A model generated the notes under the pieces. It was not told the origin of the DNA. It made no database searches and saw only the letters and a program-made list of their open reading frames with translations. This document shows, piece after piece, positions 16,946 through 24,978 of a stretch of DNA of 64,000 bases. Each line of letters begins with the position of its first letter. The first letter of the stretch is position 1. The DNA is from CAVVXN01 sp963772585 (GTDB lineage: Bacteria > Planctomycetota > PLA2 > JAEUHO01), in NCBI GenBank assembly GCA_963772585.1, contig CAVYXV010000002.1, forward strand, positions 186,001 through 250,000. Direction: 5' to 3'. The position numbers were made by a program, and so were the translations under genes.

Positions 16946-17222
16946 TGTGCCGTGTGCCGGACGTTCCCATCCATGAGGCCGTGCGGCGCGCTGGACTGGG
17001 GGCGATCGGCCCCCTTCGTCCTCCTTGCGTACGGTCGTACGCGCCGTCGTCTTCATGAGGCCTCCGGCTCCCCATCCAGCGCGCCGATCCGAGGCGAGCG
17101 CCGCGGAGGGACACTCTCGGCGGGTCCCCACGGGCGTCTTCCTTTCCTCACGAACTTGCGAATCAGGACCCTCGCGGGGCCCCGCCAGGTCGATCCCGGC
17201 GATCGGCTCTACCGTTCTTTCC
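16946..17222. other. Non-coding gap after sodC with several palindromes
   Basis: No convincing gene is present between sodC and the next promoter. A G/C hairpin (GGGGGC-GATCG-GCCCCC, 16998-17014) lies 53 bases behind sodC and may end its transcript. A 16-base inverted repeat (17027-17042) and a perfect 12-base palindrome GCGGGGCCCCGC (17174-17185) follow. No RNA family is recognised. Confidence 0.5.
17027..17042. repeat. Inverted repeat GCGTACG-GT-CGTACGC
   Basis: Two perfect 7-base arms separated by GT. The near-zero spacer is more like a repressor-binding palindrome (TetR or MarR type) than an RNA hairpin. It is about 180 bases upstream of the membrane-protein promoter and 80 bases after sodC. 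No regulator is assigned to it. Confidence 0.5.
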
Positions 17223-17262
17223 TTGACACCCCCAAGTAGCAGACTAGTCTGTTTTTCAGACT
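17223..17262 (+). promoter_or_regulatory. Promoter with CAGACTAGTCTG operator
   Basis: A consensus -35 TTGACA (17223-17228) is followed after 16 bases by TAGTCT (17245-17250) as a -10. The -10 lies inside the perfect palindrome CAGACTAGTCTG (17240-17251). After five T, a third half-site CAGACT (17257-17262) makes a second inverted repeat with AGTCTG. A protein bound here would block the promoter. The operon it drives encodes a winged-helix regulator as its second gene, which is the natural candidate repressor (inference). Confidence 0.65.
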
Positions 17263-17284
17263 TACTGACGGCCGGGAGAGTGCC

Positions 17285-17893
17285 ATGGACAAGGATGCGG
17301 CTGCGCGGGACCTCGCGCTGATCCGGGACGTGATGCGGCGTGCGGAACGCCGGGTGGACCCTCATGCCTTCCACTACGTGCATTGGGGGTTGATCGTGCT
17401 GGTCTGGTACCCCGTCGGGAACTTCCTCGAGCAGCGAGGGCAGGCCCCCCTGCTGATCTGGCTCGGACTGGGGGCGCTCGCGCTGGGCGTCTTCCTCAGC
17501 ATATTCCGGGAGAAGCGCCTGGAGGGGTCCCTGCGCCTGGCCGGCGAGAACGTGTTCCTGGCCCGGCAGGTGATGTGGATCACCTTCTCGACGATCGGCG
17601 CGGGCATCCTCCTCAGCGTCCTGGCGCCGGCCACCGGATTCGTGGACGGACACGACGTGCCCACGCTCTGGGGGCTCGTCTACGCGACGATGGCCGCGAT
17701 GGTGGGCATCGTCTACCGCGTCGAGTTCCTGCTGGCCGGCGCGGTGATCTTCCTCGCGGCTGTCGCCGCCATGTTCCTCCCCGCGTACAACGGCTACATC
17801 CTCGGGCCGGCGATGGGACTGGGACTGGCTGTGCCCGGCCTCCTGGCGGAGCGCCGGGTCCGGACCCTCGCGGGCGATGGAGCCCTTGTCTGA
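17285..17893 (+). CDS. Membrane protein of unknown function
   Basis: A 202-residue protein with a soluble N-terminus (about 30 residues, charged) and five to six hydrophobic segments. These start near residues 32 (WGLIVLVWYPVG), 52 (PLLIWLGLGALALGVF), 92 (WITFSTIGAGILLSVL), 122 (TLWGLVYATMAAMVGIVY), 145 (FLLAGAVIFLAAVAAMF) and 170 (GPAMGLGLAVPGLL). GGGAGAG at 17274-17280 serves as ribosome site. Its 3' end overlaps the winged-helix regulator by 17 bases, the usual arrangement for a membrane protein controlled by this small HTH family. No enzymatic motif is seen. Confidence 0.8.
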   Translation: MDKDAAARDLALIRDVMRRAERRVDPHAFHYVHWGLIVLVWYPVGNFLEQRGQAPLLIWLGLGALALGVFLSIFREKRLEGSLRLAGENVFLARQVMWITFSTIGAGILLSVLAPATGFVDGHDVPTLWGLVYATMAAMVGIVYRVEFLLAGAVIFLAAVAAMFLPAYNGYILGPAMGLGLAVPGLLAERRVRTLAGDGALV

Positions 17894-18191
17894 CGCCACG
17901 CCCTACGATCCCGTCCTCCTCTCCCCCGCACGGCTGGGGATCGTGTCGGTGTTGATGACGAGGCGGAGCGCTTCCTTCGCGGACCTGAAGGCCCTGCTCG
18001 GTCTCTCCCAGGGCAACCTGGGCACGCACCTGGGCAAGCTCGAGGAGGCGGGCTACGCGACCGTGCAGAAGGCCTTCGTCCAGCGGCGCCCGCGCACCAC
18101 GGCCCGCATCACGGCGCGCGGACGCCGGGCCTTCCTGGACCACCTCACCCGCATCCAGCGCATCGCAGAGGAAGCCGGCGAAGGCGGATGA
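17877..18191 (+). CDS. Winged-helix DNA-binding regulator (MarR/ArsR-like, HTH_34 type)
   Basis: A 104-residue single-domain regulator: LLSPARLGIVSVLMTRRSAS, then the recognition region FADLKALLGLSQGNLGTHL and the beta wing FVQRRPRTTARITARGRRAF, ending in a helix. This small family usually autorepresses and controls a neighbouring membrane protein. No cysteine cluster or obvious effector site is visible. The gene begins within the 3' end of the membrane protein gene. The palindromic promoter at 17223-17262 is its probable target. Confidence 0.87.
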   Translation: MEPLSDATPYDPVLLSPARLGIVSVLMTRRSASFADLKALLGLSQGNLGTHLGKLEEAGYATVQKAFVQRRPRTTARITARGRRAFLDHLTRIQRIAEEAGEGG

Positions 18192-18198
18192 CGCTCAC

Positions 18199-18214
18199 GA
18201 GCCGCCTCGGGCTC
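18199..18214. terminator. Weak hairpin between convergent genes
   Basis: GAGCC and GGCTC (stem of 5, loop of 6) lie 8 bases after the regulator stop and 20 bases before the end of the convergent PP-loop gene. It is a possible bidirectional terminator, and there is no T-run. Confidence 0.25.
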
Positions 18215-18234
18215 TCGAACGCGAAGCGGACCGG

Positions 18235-19323
18235 TCAGCCCGCGCCTCGATCCAGGAGCCGCTCGACGGCGGCTCGGAGTCCGGGCGGCAGGTCCAGGAC
18301 CAGCATGTCGGTCCAGACGCTCTCGAAGCCCGGGGGAATGGCCGGCAGTCCGTCCACCACGTCGGCGAGGCCCGCGGCGGACACCTCGAAGGTCCGGCAC
18401 CGGTCGAGGCTACCGAGGCCGGCGAGCGCGACCATGGTGCGCACGCACTTCTCGCAACGGCCGCAGTTCCCGGTCGGCGAGCGGTTCTCCCAGCAGACGC
18501 GGAGGTTCTCCAGGACGAGGGGGTTGCCCGCGATGCGCCGCAATCGCTCGTCCCGGGTCCGGTCCGCCGCCCCCGATCGGATGCGGACCCCGGACGTGCT
18601 CCAGCAGGGGTCCGTGCCCGGGTGCGTGCCCCAGGGTCTCAACTCGCCGTGTCGCCAACTCGGACCGAGGGTGAGCGAAGCGAGGTGCCCGCCCAGCAGA
18701 TGCCCCACGGCCGCCAGCGCGCCGCCATGGGTGCGGTCCCAGGAGACGCGCCGAAACGTCGGGTCCCGACGGAGGTCGGACTCCACCAGAACGAGATCCT
18801 TGCCCGTGCCGCGGGAGACCGTTTCGAGGCTCCGTCGCACGTCCTCGTAGCGGCGCACGTCGTCCGGCGGCACGTCGTAGCCGCGGACGTAGACCAGGTG
18901 CGTAAAGGTCCCCGGATCCTCGAGCAGCGCATGAAAGGAGTCGACGCCCCCGGTGAAGCAGAGCCCCGCGCCGCGCGGGCGCAGCGCGAGGTCGGAGGCC
19001 GAACCTCCGGCGTCGGCCTCGAGAGCGAAGCCCCTTCGCCCCCCCCACCACCGCCGCCACTGCTCGACGAGCCGACGTTGTCCCGCGAGCCACACGGGAT
19101 CGAGCGCAGCCTCGACGCGAAGCACGGCCCCTCGCTGCAGCGCCGGCAGGAGGAGCAGGCCCGCGAAGGCCTCGCCGCTCGGCTCCAGCCGGTGGGTGGC
19201 CGAGCGGAAGGTGAACGCCCCGTGGGACCACGTGCAGCGAACGGTCGTGCCCGCCCCCCAGGGTTCGCACCGGGGCGCCTCGAGCACCCAGGTCCGCGGT
19301 CGCCGGCGCACGAGGAATCGCAT
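18235..19323 (-). CDS. PP-loop ATPase-like protein of unknown function
   Basis: A 362-residue protein. The first 130 residues are beta-rich without a recognised fold. A PP-loop nucleotide-binding motif follows (GLCFTGGVDSFHALLEDP near residues 125-142), as in ExsB/QueC and asparagine-synthetase-like adenylating enzymes. The C-terminal part holds VCWENRSPTGNCGRCEKCVRTM, quoted here in part, with four cysteines in a CxxCxxC-type group near 280-300 that could bind zinc. The combination suggests ATP-dependent activation of a carboxyl or carbonyl group on an unknown substrate. ATG 19323 is the first methionine of the frame before the conserved part. It stands alone, convergent with the HTH gene and divergent from isocitrate dehydrogenase. 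Confidence 0.7.
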   Translation of the reverse strand: MRFLVRRRPRTWVLEAPRCEPWGAGTTVRCTWSHGAFTFRSATHRLEPSGEAFAGLLLLPALQRGAVLRVEAALDPVWLAGQRRLVEQWRRWWGGRRGFALEADAGGSASDLALRPRGAGLCFTGGVDSFHALLEDPGTFTHLVYVRGYDVPPDDVRRYEDVRRSLETVSRGTGKDLVLVESDLRRDPTFRRVSWDRTHGGALAAVGHLLGGHLASLTLGPSWRHGELRPWGTHPGTDPCWSTSGVRIRSGAADRTRDERLRRIAGNPLVLENLRVCWENRSPTGNCGRCEKCVRTMVALAGLGSLDRCRTFEVSAAGLADVVDGLPAIPPGFESVWTDMLVLDLPPGLRAAVERLLDRGAG

Positions 19324-19395
19324 GGGGAGAGGTTGTACCGCGGGGCAGTCCGCCTTCGCGCCGCCTTCGCGCGTCGGTCTGATACACCGAGCCCC

Positions 19396-21621
19396 ATGAG
19401 CCAGTCTCCGCCGATCCGCTACACCCTCACCGACGAGGCGCCCGCGCTCGCGACGCACTCGCTGCTCCCCATCCTGCAGGCCTTCGCCGCGCCCGCGGGC
19501 GTCAACGTGGTACCCGCCGACATCTCGCTGGCCAGCCGCATCCTGGCGGTCTTCCCGGAGCGCCTTCGCGACGACCAGCGCGTCCCCGACGTGCTGGCGG
19601 AGCTCGGAGACCTGACGAAGTCGCCCGAGGCGAACATCATCAAGCTGCCGAATGTCAGCGCCTCCGTGCCCCAGATCAAGGCCGCCATCGCGGAGCTCAG
19701 GGCCAAGGGCTACGACCTTCCCGACTATCCCGAAGAGCCCCGGAGCGACGCGGAACTCCAGGCGAAGGCCCGCTACGACAAGGTAAAGGGGAGCGCCGTG
19801 AACCCGATTCTCCGCGAGGGGAACTCGGATCGGCGCGCGCCCCGCGCCGTGAAGGAGTACGCACGGAAGAACCCCCACCGGCTGGCGCCGTGGTCCGGCG
19901 ACTCGAAGACCCACGTCTCGACGATGTCCGGGGGGGACTTCTTCTCCAACGAGAAGTCGGTCACCGTTTCCGAGGCGACGACCGTGCGCATCGAGCACGT
20001 GGCGCGCGACGGGACGGTCACCGTACTCAAGGAGAGCCTCCCACTCCTCGCGGGCGAGATCATCGACGGCACGTTCATGAGCAAGAAGGCGCTCGTCGCG
20101 TTTCTTCGCGAACAGGTGGACGACGCTCGCGCCAAGGGCGTGCTCTTCTCCCTCCACATGAAGGCCACGATGATGAAGGTCTCGGACCCCATCATCTTCG
20201 GCCACGCGGTGCGGGTGTACTTCGAGGACCTGTTCGCGAAGTACGCCGAGACGTTCCGGAAGCTCGGCGTGGACGTGAACAACGGTTTCGGCGACCTCGT
20301 CGCCCGCCTCGGAGAGCTTCCGCCGGACCAGCGTTCGGCGATCGAGGCCGACATCCGGAAGGTCTACGAGAAGGGGCCTCCCCTGGCGATGGTCAACTCG
20401 GACAAGGGGATCACCAATCTCCACGTGCCGAGCGACATCATCATCGACGCGTCGATGCCCCCGATGATCCGCGACGGGGGCAAGATGTGGAACGCCGCTG
20501 GCGAGCTGCAGGAGTGCAAGGCCGTCATCCCCGACAGCAGCTACGCGGGCGTCTACGCGGCCATCGTCGAGGACTGCAGGGAGCATGGCGCCTTCGATCC
20601 GACCACGATGGGCAGCGTCCCGAACGTCGGTCTCATGGCCCGGAAGGCCGAGGAGTACGGCTCCCACGACAAGACCTTCGAGATCGCCGCGGACGGCGTC
20701 GTCCGCGTGGTGGACGCAAGGGGCGACGTGGTGCTGGAGCAGGAGGTCGAGGCCGGCGACATCTGGCGCGGCTGCCAGGCGAAGGACGCCCCTGTCCGGG
20801 ACTGGGTCGAGCTCGCGGTTCGCCGCGCGCGCGCGACCGGCACCCCGGCCGTCTTCTGGCTCGACGAGAAGCGCGCCCACGATGCCCAGATCCTCGTGAA
20901 GGTGAGGGATCACCTGGAGGCCCTCGACACCGAGGGCCTGGAGATCCGCGTCCTTCCTCCGGCCGAGGCCCTGCGGTTCAGCGTGGAGCGCATCCGCCGC
21001 GGGGAGGACACGATTTCCGTGACGGGCAACGTGCTGCGGGACTACCTCACGGACCTCTTCCCGATCCTGGAGCTCGGAACGAGCGCCAAGATGCTGTCGA
21101 TCGTGCCGTTGATGAGCGGCGGCGGCCTCTTCGAGACGGGCGCGGGCGGTTCGGCGCCCAAGCACGTGCAGCAGTTCGTGGCGGAGGGGCACCTCCGCTG
21201 GGACTCGCTCGGCGAGTACCTGGCGCTGGCGGCATCGTTCGAGCACCTCGGAAGCCGGTTCTCCAACCCGGGCGCGACGATCCTCGCCCGGACGCTCGAC
21301 GAGGCGACCACGCGCGTGCTGGAAAACCGCAAGTCGCCCTCCCGGAAGGTCCACGAGCTCGACAATCGCGGCGGGCACTACTACCTGGCGACGTACTGGG
21401 CCCGCGCCCTCGCCGACCAGGACGAGGACGCCGATCTGGCGGCGCGCTTCCGCCCGGTGGCGAAGGCGCTCGAGGACAAGGAGCCGGAGATCCTCCGGGA
21501 GCTGGAAGCCGTCCAGGGGCCTGCCCAGGACCTCGGCGGCTACTACAAGCCGGACCCCGACCGGACCGACGCCGCGATGCGCCCGAGTCCGACGCTCAAC
21601 GCCGTGATCGACGGGATGTAG
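19396..21621 (+). CDS. icd: Monomeric NADP-dependent isocitrate dehydrogenase
   Basis: A 741-residue enzyme of the monomeric Idh family (about 740 residues, as in Azotobacter and Corynebacterium), which oxidatively decarboxylates isocitrate to 2-oxoglutarate. Family segments are visible along the whole length: IRYTLTDEAPALATHSLLP at the start, IIKLPNVSASVPQIKAAI near 80, GSAVNPILREGNSDRRAP near 132, MKATMMKVSDPIIFGH near 255, and FWLDEKRAHDAQI near 490. The ending runs to DRTDAAMRPSPTLNAVI. It feeds the 2-oxoglutarate dehydrogenase encoded 10 kb away, but is transcribed alone. The convergent gene begins 14 bases after its stop. Confidence 0.95.
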   Translation: MSQSPPIRYTLTDEAPALATHSLLPILQAFAAPAGVNVVPADISLASRILAVFPERLRDDQRVPDVLAELGDLTKSPEANIIKLPNVSASVPQIKAAIAELRAKGYDLPDYPEEPRSDAELQAKARYDKVKGSAVNPILREGNSDRRAPRAVKEYARKNPHRLAPWSGDSKTHVSTMSGGDFFSNEKSVTVSEATTVRIEHVARDGTVTVLKESLPLLAGEIIDGTFMSKKALVAFLREQVDDARAKGVLFSLHMKATMMKVSDPIIFGHAVRVYFEDLFAKYAETFRKLGVDVNNGFGDLVARLGELPPDQRSAIEADIRKVYEKGPPLAMVNSDKGITNLHVPSDIIIDASMPPMIRDGGKMWNAAGELQECKAVIPDSSYAGVYAAIVEDCREHGAFDPTTMGSVPNVGLMARKAEEYGSHDKTFEIAADGVVRVVDARGDVVLEQEVEAGDIWRGCQAKDAPVRDWVELAVRRARATGTPAVFWLDEKRAHDAQILVKVRDHLEALDTEGLEIRVLPPAEALRFSVERIRRGEDTISVTGNVLRDYLTDLFPILELGTSAKMLSIVPLMSGGGLFETGAGGSAPKHVQQFVAEGHLRWDSLGEYLALAASFEHLGSRFSNPGATILARTLDEATTRVLENRKSPSRKVHELDNRGGHYYLATYWARALADQDEDADLAARFRPVAKALEDKEPEILRELEAVQGPAQDLGGYYKPDPDRTDAAMRPSPTLNAVIDGM

Positions 21622-21634
21622 GTCTCGCGGTCCC

Positions 21635-22495
21635 TCAGGAGTCGTCGGGCGGCGGGAGGTCGGCTCCGAGCCGCCTCGCCCGCTCCTTGACGCGCTCCTC
21701 CAACTCCTGCCACGGACTGCCGGGGATGCCTCGGATCTCGGTGGGGTCCATCGGCCATGCCTCGAAGGCGGCGTAGGTCTTCCCGTCCCAGTCCTGCCGG
21801 AACGACTCCCGGAGCCGCTTCTTCACCGCGTCCACGCGTGCGGCGTAGGTCTCGCGAGTTCCCGGGATCTCCTCCGAGAGGAGGCGCCCGAAGAGCCTCT
21901 GCCCCCGCGAAGGATCCTCGCCGGGATGGGCGATGCCCTGCGCGAGGACCTCCACGAGTTCGTCCACGAACACGGTCCCGTCTTCGGCGGGGGTCTGGAT
22001 GATGGCCAGGATCTCGCGCTGGCTCTGGAGCACGCCCTGCTCCACGGCGCGACGCTCCGCCTCGGTGAGTCCCAGCGTCTCGGCGAACACGTCGATGGTC
22101 GGCTTCTTCGTGGCCTGCATCCGTTGCATCTGGGCGGCCTTCTTCGTGACGGCCTTCTCGACCATCGCCTGGACCGCCTCGGGCGAAACCGCCAGGCTCC
22201 CCTCGGCGTCGGCGGCCCGGGCGGCCCCCGAGACGGTCTCCCCGGACTCGCGGGATCCGGCGAGCCCTCGCCCGACCAAGGTGGGGCCCTCGTCGATCGA
22301 GACCTGGACACCGGAAGGGGCCCTCTCCGCGCGGCGCTCCTCCACGCGCTCCAGTTGCTCGATCCGTCCGGCGAGCCCATCGATCCGCGCCTCGAGGTCG
22401 GGAAGGGTCGATCGCCCGCGCGCCGGGCCGAAGAGCGCGAGTGCCGCGGCGCCGAGGGCGACGCCGAACGCGAGGACGCCGTAGGGAACGCGCAT
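21635..22495 (-). CDS. Membrane-anchored coiled-coil protein of unknown function
   Basis: A 286-residue protein with an N-terminal membrane anchor or signal (GVLAFGVALGAAALALFGP, residues 6-24), then a heptad-like coiled coil (LPDLEARIDGLAGRIEQLER). A low-complexity linker follows, then a helical C-terminal half of about 170 residues (including DVFAETLGLTEAERRAVEQG and FGRLLSEEIPGTRETYAARV). I do not recognise the family. A periplasmic, membrane-tethered helical protein similar in layout to Spy/CpxP-like Zn-resistance-associated folds is possible but unsupported by a motif. It is followed at distance by the toroid-repeat gene on the same strand upstream. Confidence 0.65.
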   Translation of the reverse strand: MRVPYGVLAFGVALGAAALALFGPARGRSTLPDLEARIDGLAGRIEQLERVEERRAERAPSGVQVSIDEGPTLVGRGLAGSRESGETVSGAARAADAEGSLAVSPEAVQAMVEKAVTKKAAQMQRMQATKKPTIDVFAETLGLTEAERRAVEQGVLQSQREILAIIQTPAEDGTVFVDELVEVLAQGIAHPGEDPSRGQRLFGRLLSEEIPGTRETYAARVDAVKKRLRESFRQDWDGKTYAAFEAWPMDPTEIRGIPGSPWQELEERVKERARRLGADLPPPDDS

Positions 22496-22571
22496 GGCCG
22501 GGGCCTCCGCCGACACCCTACCGTACCGACGCCGGCGGGAAGGGTTTCGCGAGGAGGCTCCGGCCCGTCCC

Positions 22572-24158
22572 TCAGCCCCGTTTCCCGAAGACGCGCTCGT
22601 AGCGGTAGTAGACCTCCAGGCACATTGCAAGGAGCGCCGTCGAGTAGACCCGGCCGCCGTCCGAGCCCCAGGGGCCCTTCGGGTCCCAGGAGCCGCGGAA
22701 CATGCAGTAGTCCGTGTCGGTGCGCTGCGTGTCCACGACGGCGGACTTCAGCGCCGCGTTCCAGCTCTTCCAGGCGTCCCCCCCGACCTGATACATCGCC
22801 AGCGTGGCGTAGTACCAGTAGTACATGTCGATGCTGCCGTCCGTCTCGTCCCACTGCGGCGGCACCTTCAAGCAGAGCGCGGTGCCGCGACGGATGAGGT
22901 CGCTCCTGCGCGGGTCCTCGCCGATGAAGATCCGCGCGAGGAGGGCGACGCTCGTCGTCGATTCGGACTTCTCGCTGGGGAAAGCGTCGACCTTCTCCTG
23001 GGGTCGGGCCGGCAGCCCCCCGCGCTCGACGTAACCCGTACGCCCCGTGGCGGGGTCCGTCATCTTGTCGATCCAGGTCCGGATGCCGTCGAAGGCCTCC
23101 TCGTCGATGACGAGCGGGACCCTCCGGCCGCGGGCGACGGCGTCCTCGTTGACCAGCTTCGCGCTCTTGAGGGCCATCATCATCCAACCGCTGACGGAGG
23201 TGTCGTTCTCGCCGGGTTTGACGCCGTAGCGCCACGCGAAGTACGGGTTCCGGGCGGTGGCGATGAAGTCGAGCGCCTTCTGCGCGGAGATCTTGAGCAC
23301 GGGACTCTCCGTCATCCCGTAGGCCTCCACCATCGCCAGCGACGCCGTGGCGTGGTTGTAGATGTAGTGCTGGCCGCTCCGCGGGCCGAAGCAGCCCTCG
23401 GCGTCCTGCACGTTCTTGAGGTAGCGAAGGCCGTTTCCGACGACCTTCGCGAACGGATGGTCGCCGCGCTGCGTGTATCCCGCGCCGAGGAAGGCGCAGA
23501 GGGCGAGCCCGGTGACCCCGGGGTCGTAGATGGCTTTGCCCGCCCCGTCGAGGGGGTTCTCGACGGCGGCACCGTCGCACCAGCGGGAGAACGTCGCGGC
23601 CTCCCAGCCTCCGTTCGGCGATTGGTGCGCGGCGAGCCAGCGGAGGGCGTCCTCCACGGCGCGCCGGGCTCCGGGATCGCCGGGGGGAGGGCCGCCGCTA
23701 CGGTCTCCCCCGCGCCCTCGGAAGGCCCCGCCGGCGCCGGGCCCCGTGCCGATCACGCCGACGGTGGATGGCCCCGTGAACGGAGCGTCACTCAGTCCGT
23801 CCTCGCCGAGCGGCTCCTCGAAGGGGAGTTCGTTCTCCGTCTCGACGCGAGGCAGCACCTGCTCCGGATCCACGATCAGGTCCCTGGGCAGGTCCTCCGG
23901 CTTCACGGGGTCGAGGGGCTTGATGGGCTCGGGCGGCAGTTCCTCAGGAAGCGCGCTGGCGGAGATGGAGAGTTGTCGCGGGGGTTCTTTCGGCGCCCCC
24001 GTCCGGAACAGGAGACCCGCGACGACGAACACGAGAACGTGGATCGCGATGGAGATCATCCACCACGGCGCCTGCCTCAACGCGTCGAACAACTGCGCGT
24101 TGAAGTCCTCGGTGGACGTGAAGGGATCGGAGTGGACAGACCGCTGCTCTCGGGACAT
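22572..24158 (-). CDS. Squalene-cyclase-like repeat protein with TonB-like N-terminus
   Basis: A 528-residue membrane-anchored protein. A single transmembrane helix (WWMISIAIHVLVFVVAGLLF) lies near residues 32-51. A proline/acid-rich extension (PEELPPEPIKPLDPVKPEDL) resembles the periplasm-spanning part of TonB. A Gly-rich hinge and an alpha/alpha-toroid domain of prenyltransferase/squalene-oxidase repeats follow from about residue 155 (WLAAHQSPNGGWEAATFSRW, DPGVTGLALCAFLGAGYT, and further repeats with GWMMMALKSA and YWYYATLAMYQVGG). The enzyme motif DxDD of true cyclases is absent, so it is probably a binding or scaffold protein. Proteins of this layout are common in Planctomycetota. ATG 24158 gives the correct distance to the helix. 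Confidence 0.8.
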   Translation of the reverse strand: MSREQRSVHSDPFTSTEDFNAQLFDALRQAPWWMISIAIHVLVFVVAGLLFRTGAPKEPPRQLSISASALPEELPPEPIKPLDPVKPEDLPRDLIVDPEQVLPRVETENELPFEEPLGEDGLSDAPFTGPSTVGVIGTGPGAGGAFRGRGGDRSGGPPPGDPGARRAVEDALRWLAAHQSPNGGWEAATFSRWCDGAAVENPLDGAGKAIYDPGVTGLALCAFLGAGYTQRGDHPFAKVVGNGLRYLKNVQDAEGCFGPRSGQHYIYNHATASLAMVEAYGMTESPVLKISAQKALDFIATARNPYFAWRYGVKPGENDTSVSGWMMMALKSAKLVNEDAVARGRRVPLVIDEEAFDGIRTWIDKMTDPATGRTGYVERGGLPARPQEKVDAFPSEKSESTTSVALLARIFIGEDPRRSDLIRRGTALCLKVPPQWDETDGSIDMYYWYYATLAMYQVGGDAWKSWNAALKSAVVDTQRTDTDYCMFRGSWDPKGPWGSDGGRVYSTALLAMCLEVYYRYERVFGKRG

Positions 24159-24339
24159 GGGACGCTCCCCTCGGCTGCGCGGACGACCGGATCGGGAAGA
24201 GGCCGGTCGGCCGCCGCTCCCGTCGCGGTATCCGTCAAACGCTACGCACGAGGGGATGAACGGGAAATTCCGACCACGGTTCGCCGCGCCGGCGTTCCAA
24301 TGCAGGGCGCGGCTGCGGATCGGGGTGGACGGTGCCACG

Positions 24340-24978
24340 ATGAAGACTCCCTCCCTCCTCGCGCTCCTCGCGTGCGCCGCCTTGCTGCTCGGCTGCGGGG
24401 GTGGCGGCTCCCCGACTCCTGCCGAGCCCTCTCCCCCCGCGCCCCCCTCGCCCCCGCTCACGCCACCGACCTTCGAGGACGGATTCGAAGCGGGGCTGGA
24501 TCTCTGGACGGCCGACGCCGATGTACCGCCGTCTCCGGAGGATCCCATGGTCCCCGTCACCTGGTCCATCGAACCGGTGGACACGCCCGTCTACGAGGGA
24601 GCGCAGTCGGCGGAGTTCACCATCGACGGGCGTCAGGACGACGGAACGATCTGGCTGGAGCGCGCGTTCGACGTGACGCCCGGAGCGGCCTACACGGTGC
24701 ACGTCTCGACGCGCTGGTGGAGCGAGCATGCGAGCTTCACAAGCGCCGCCCTGGTCGTGGACTACGCCGGCGCCACGTCGCCGGAGGCGGAACTCGACTT
24801 CACGGTGGTCGGCGTGCTGGATCAGGTCTCGGGATGGAAGCGTTACGTGGCGGACCTTCCCGCCCACGGGGGGGCGGACGGCAAACTGTGGGTCGGCGTC
24901 GGCTTCTCGGTCGTCTTCGAGACGTGGATCACGCACGACCTGGACGACGTCCGCATCTGGATCGAACCCGCGCCTTGA
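24340..24978 (+). CDS. Secreted lipoprotein with beta-sandwich domain
   Basis: A 212-residue exported protein. The signal MKTPSLLALLACAALLLGC ends at the lipidated Cys19, followed by a Gly/Pro tether of about 25 residues. The remainder begins FEDGFEAGLDLWTADAD and has the alternating pattern of a carbohydrate-binding-like jelly roll, with SAEFTIDGRQDDGTIWLER, then HVSTRWWSEHASFTS and, at the C-terminus, DLDDVRIWIEPAP. Such domains often bind glycans or extend surface proteins. No catalytic residues are recognised. It is divergent from the toroid-repeat gene across 181 bases and convergent with the macro-domain gene. Confidence 0.75.
   Translation: MKTPSLLALLACAALLLGCGGGGSPTPAEPSPPAPPSPPLTPPTFEDGFEAGLDLWTADADVPPSPEDPMVPVTWSIEPVDTPVYEGAQSAEFTIDGRQDDGTIWLERAFDVTPGAAYTVHVSTRWWSEHASFTSAALVVDYAGATSPEAELDFTVVGVLDQVSGWKRYVADLPAHGGADGKLWVGVGFSVVFETWITHDLDDVRIWIEPAP

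Noticed and set aside
17174..17185. Perfect palindrome GCGGGGCCCCGC as an operator
   Set aside because: Pure G/C palindromes of this length are expected by chance at this base composition, and nothing around it suggests a role.
16946..17222. Possible tRNA or small RNA in the gap after sodC
   Set aside because: A GGTCGATCCC stretch recalls a T-loop, but no acceptor, D or anticodon stems can be drawn around it.
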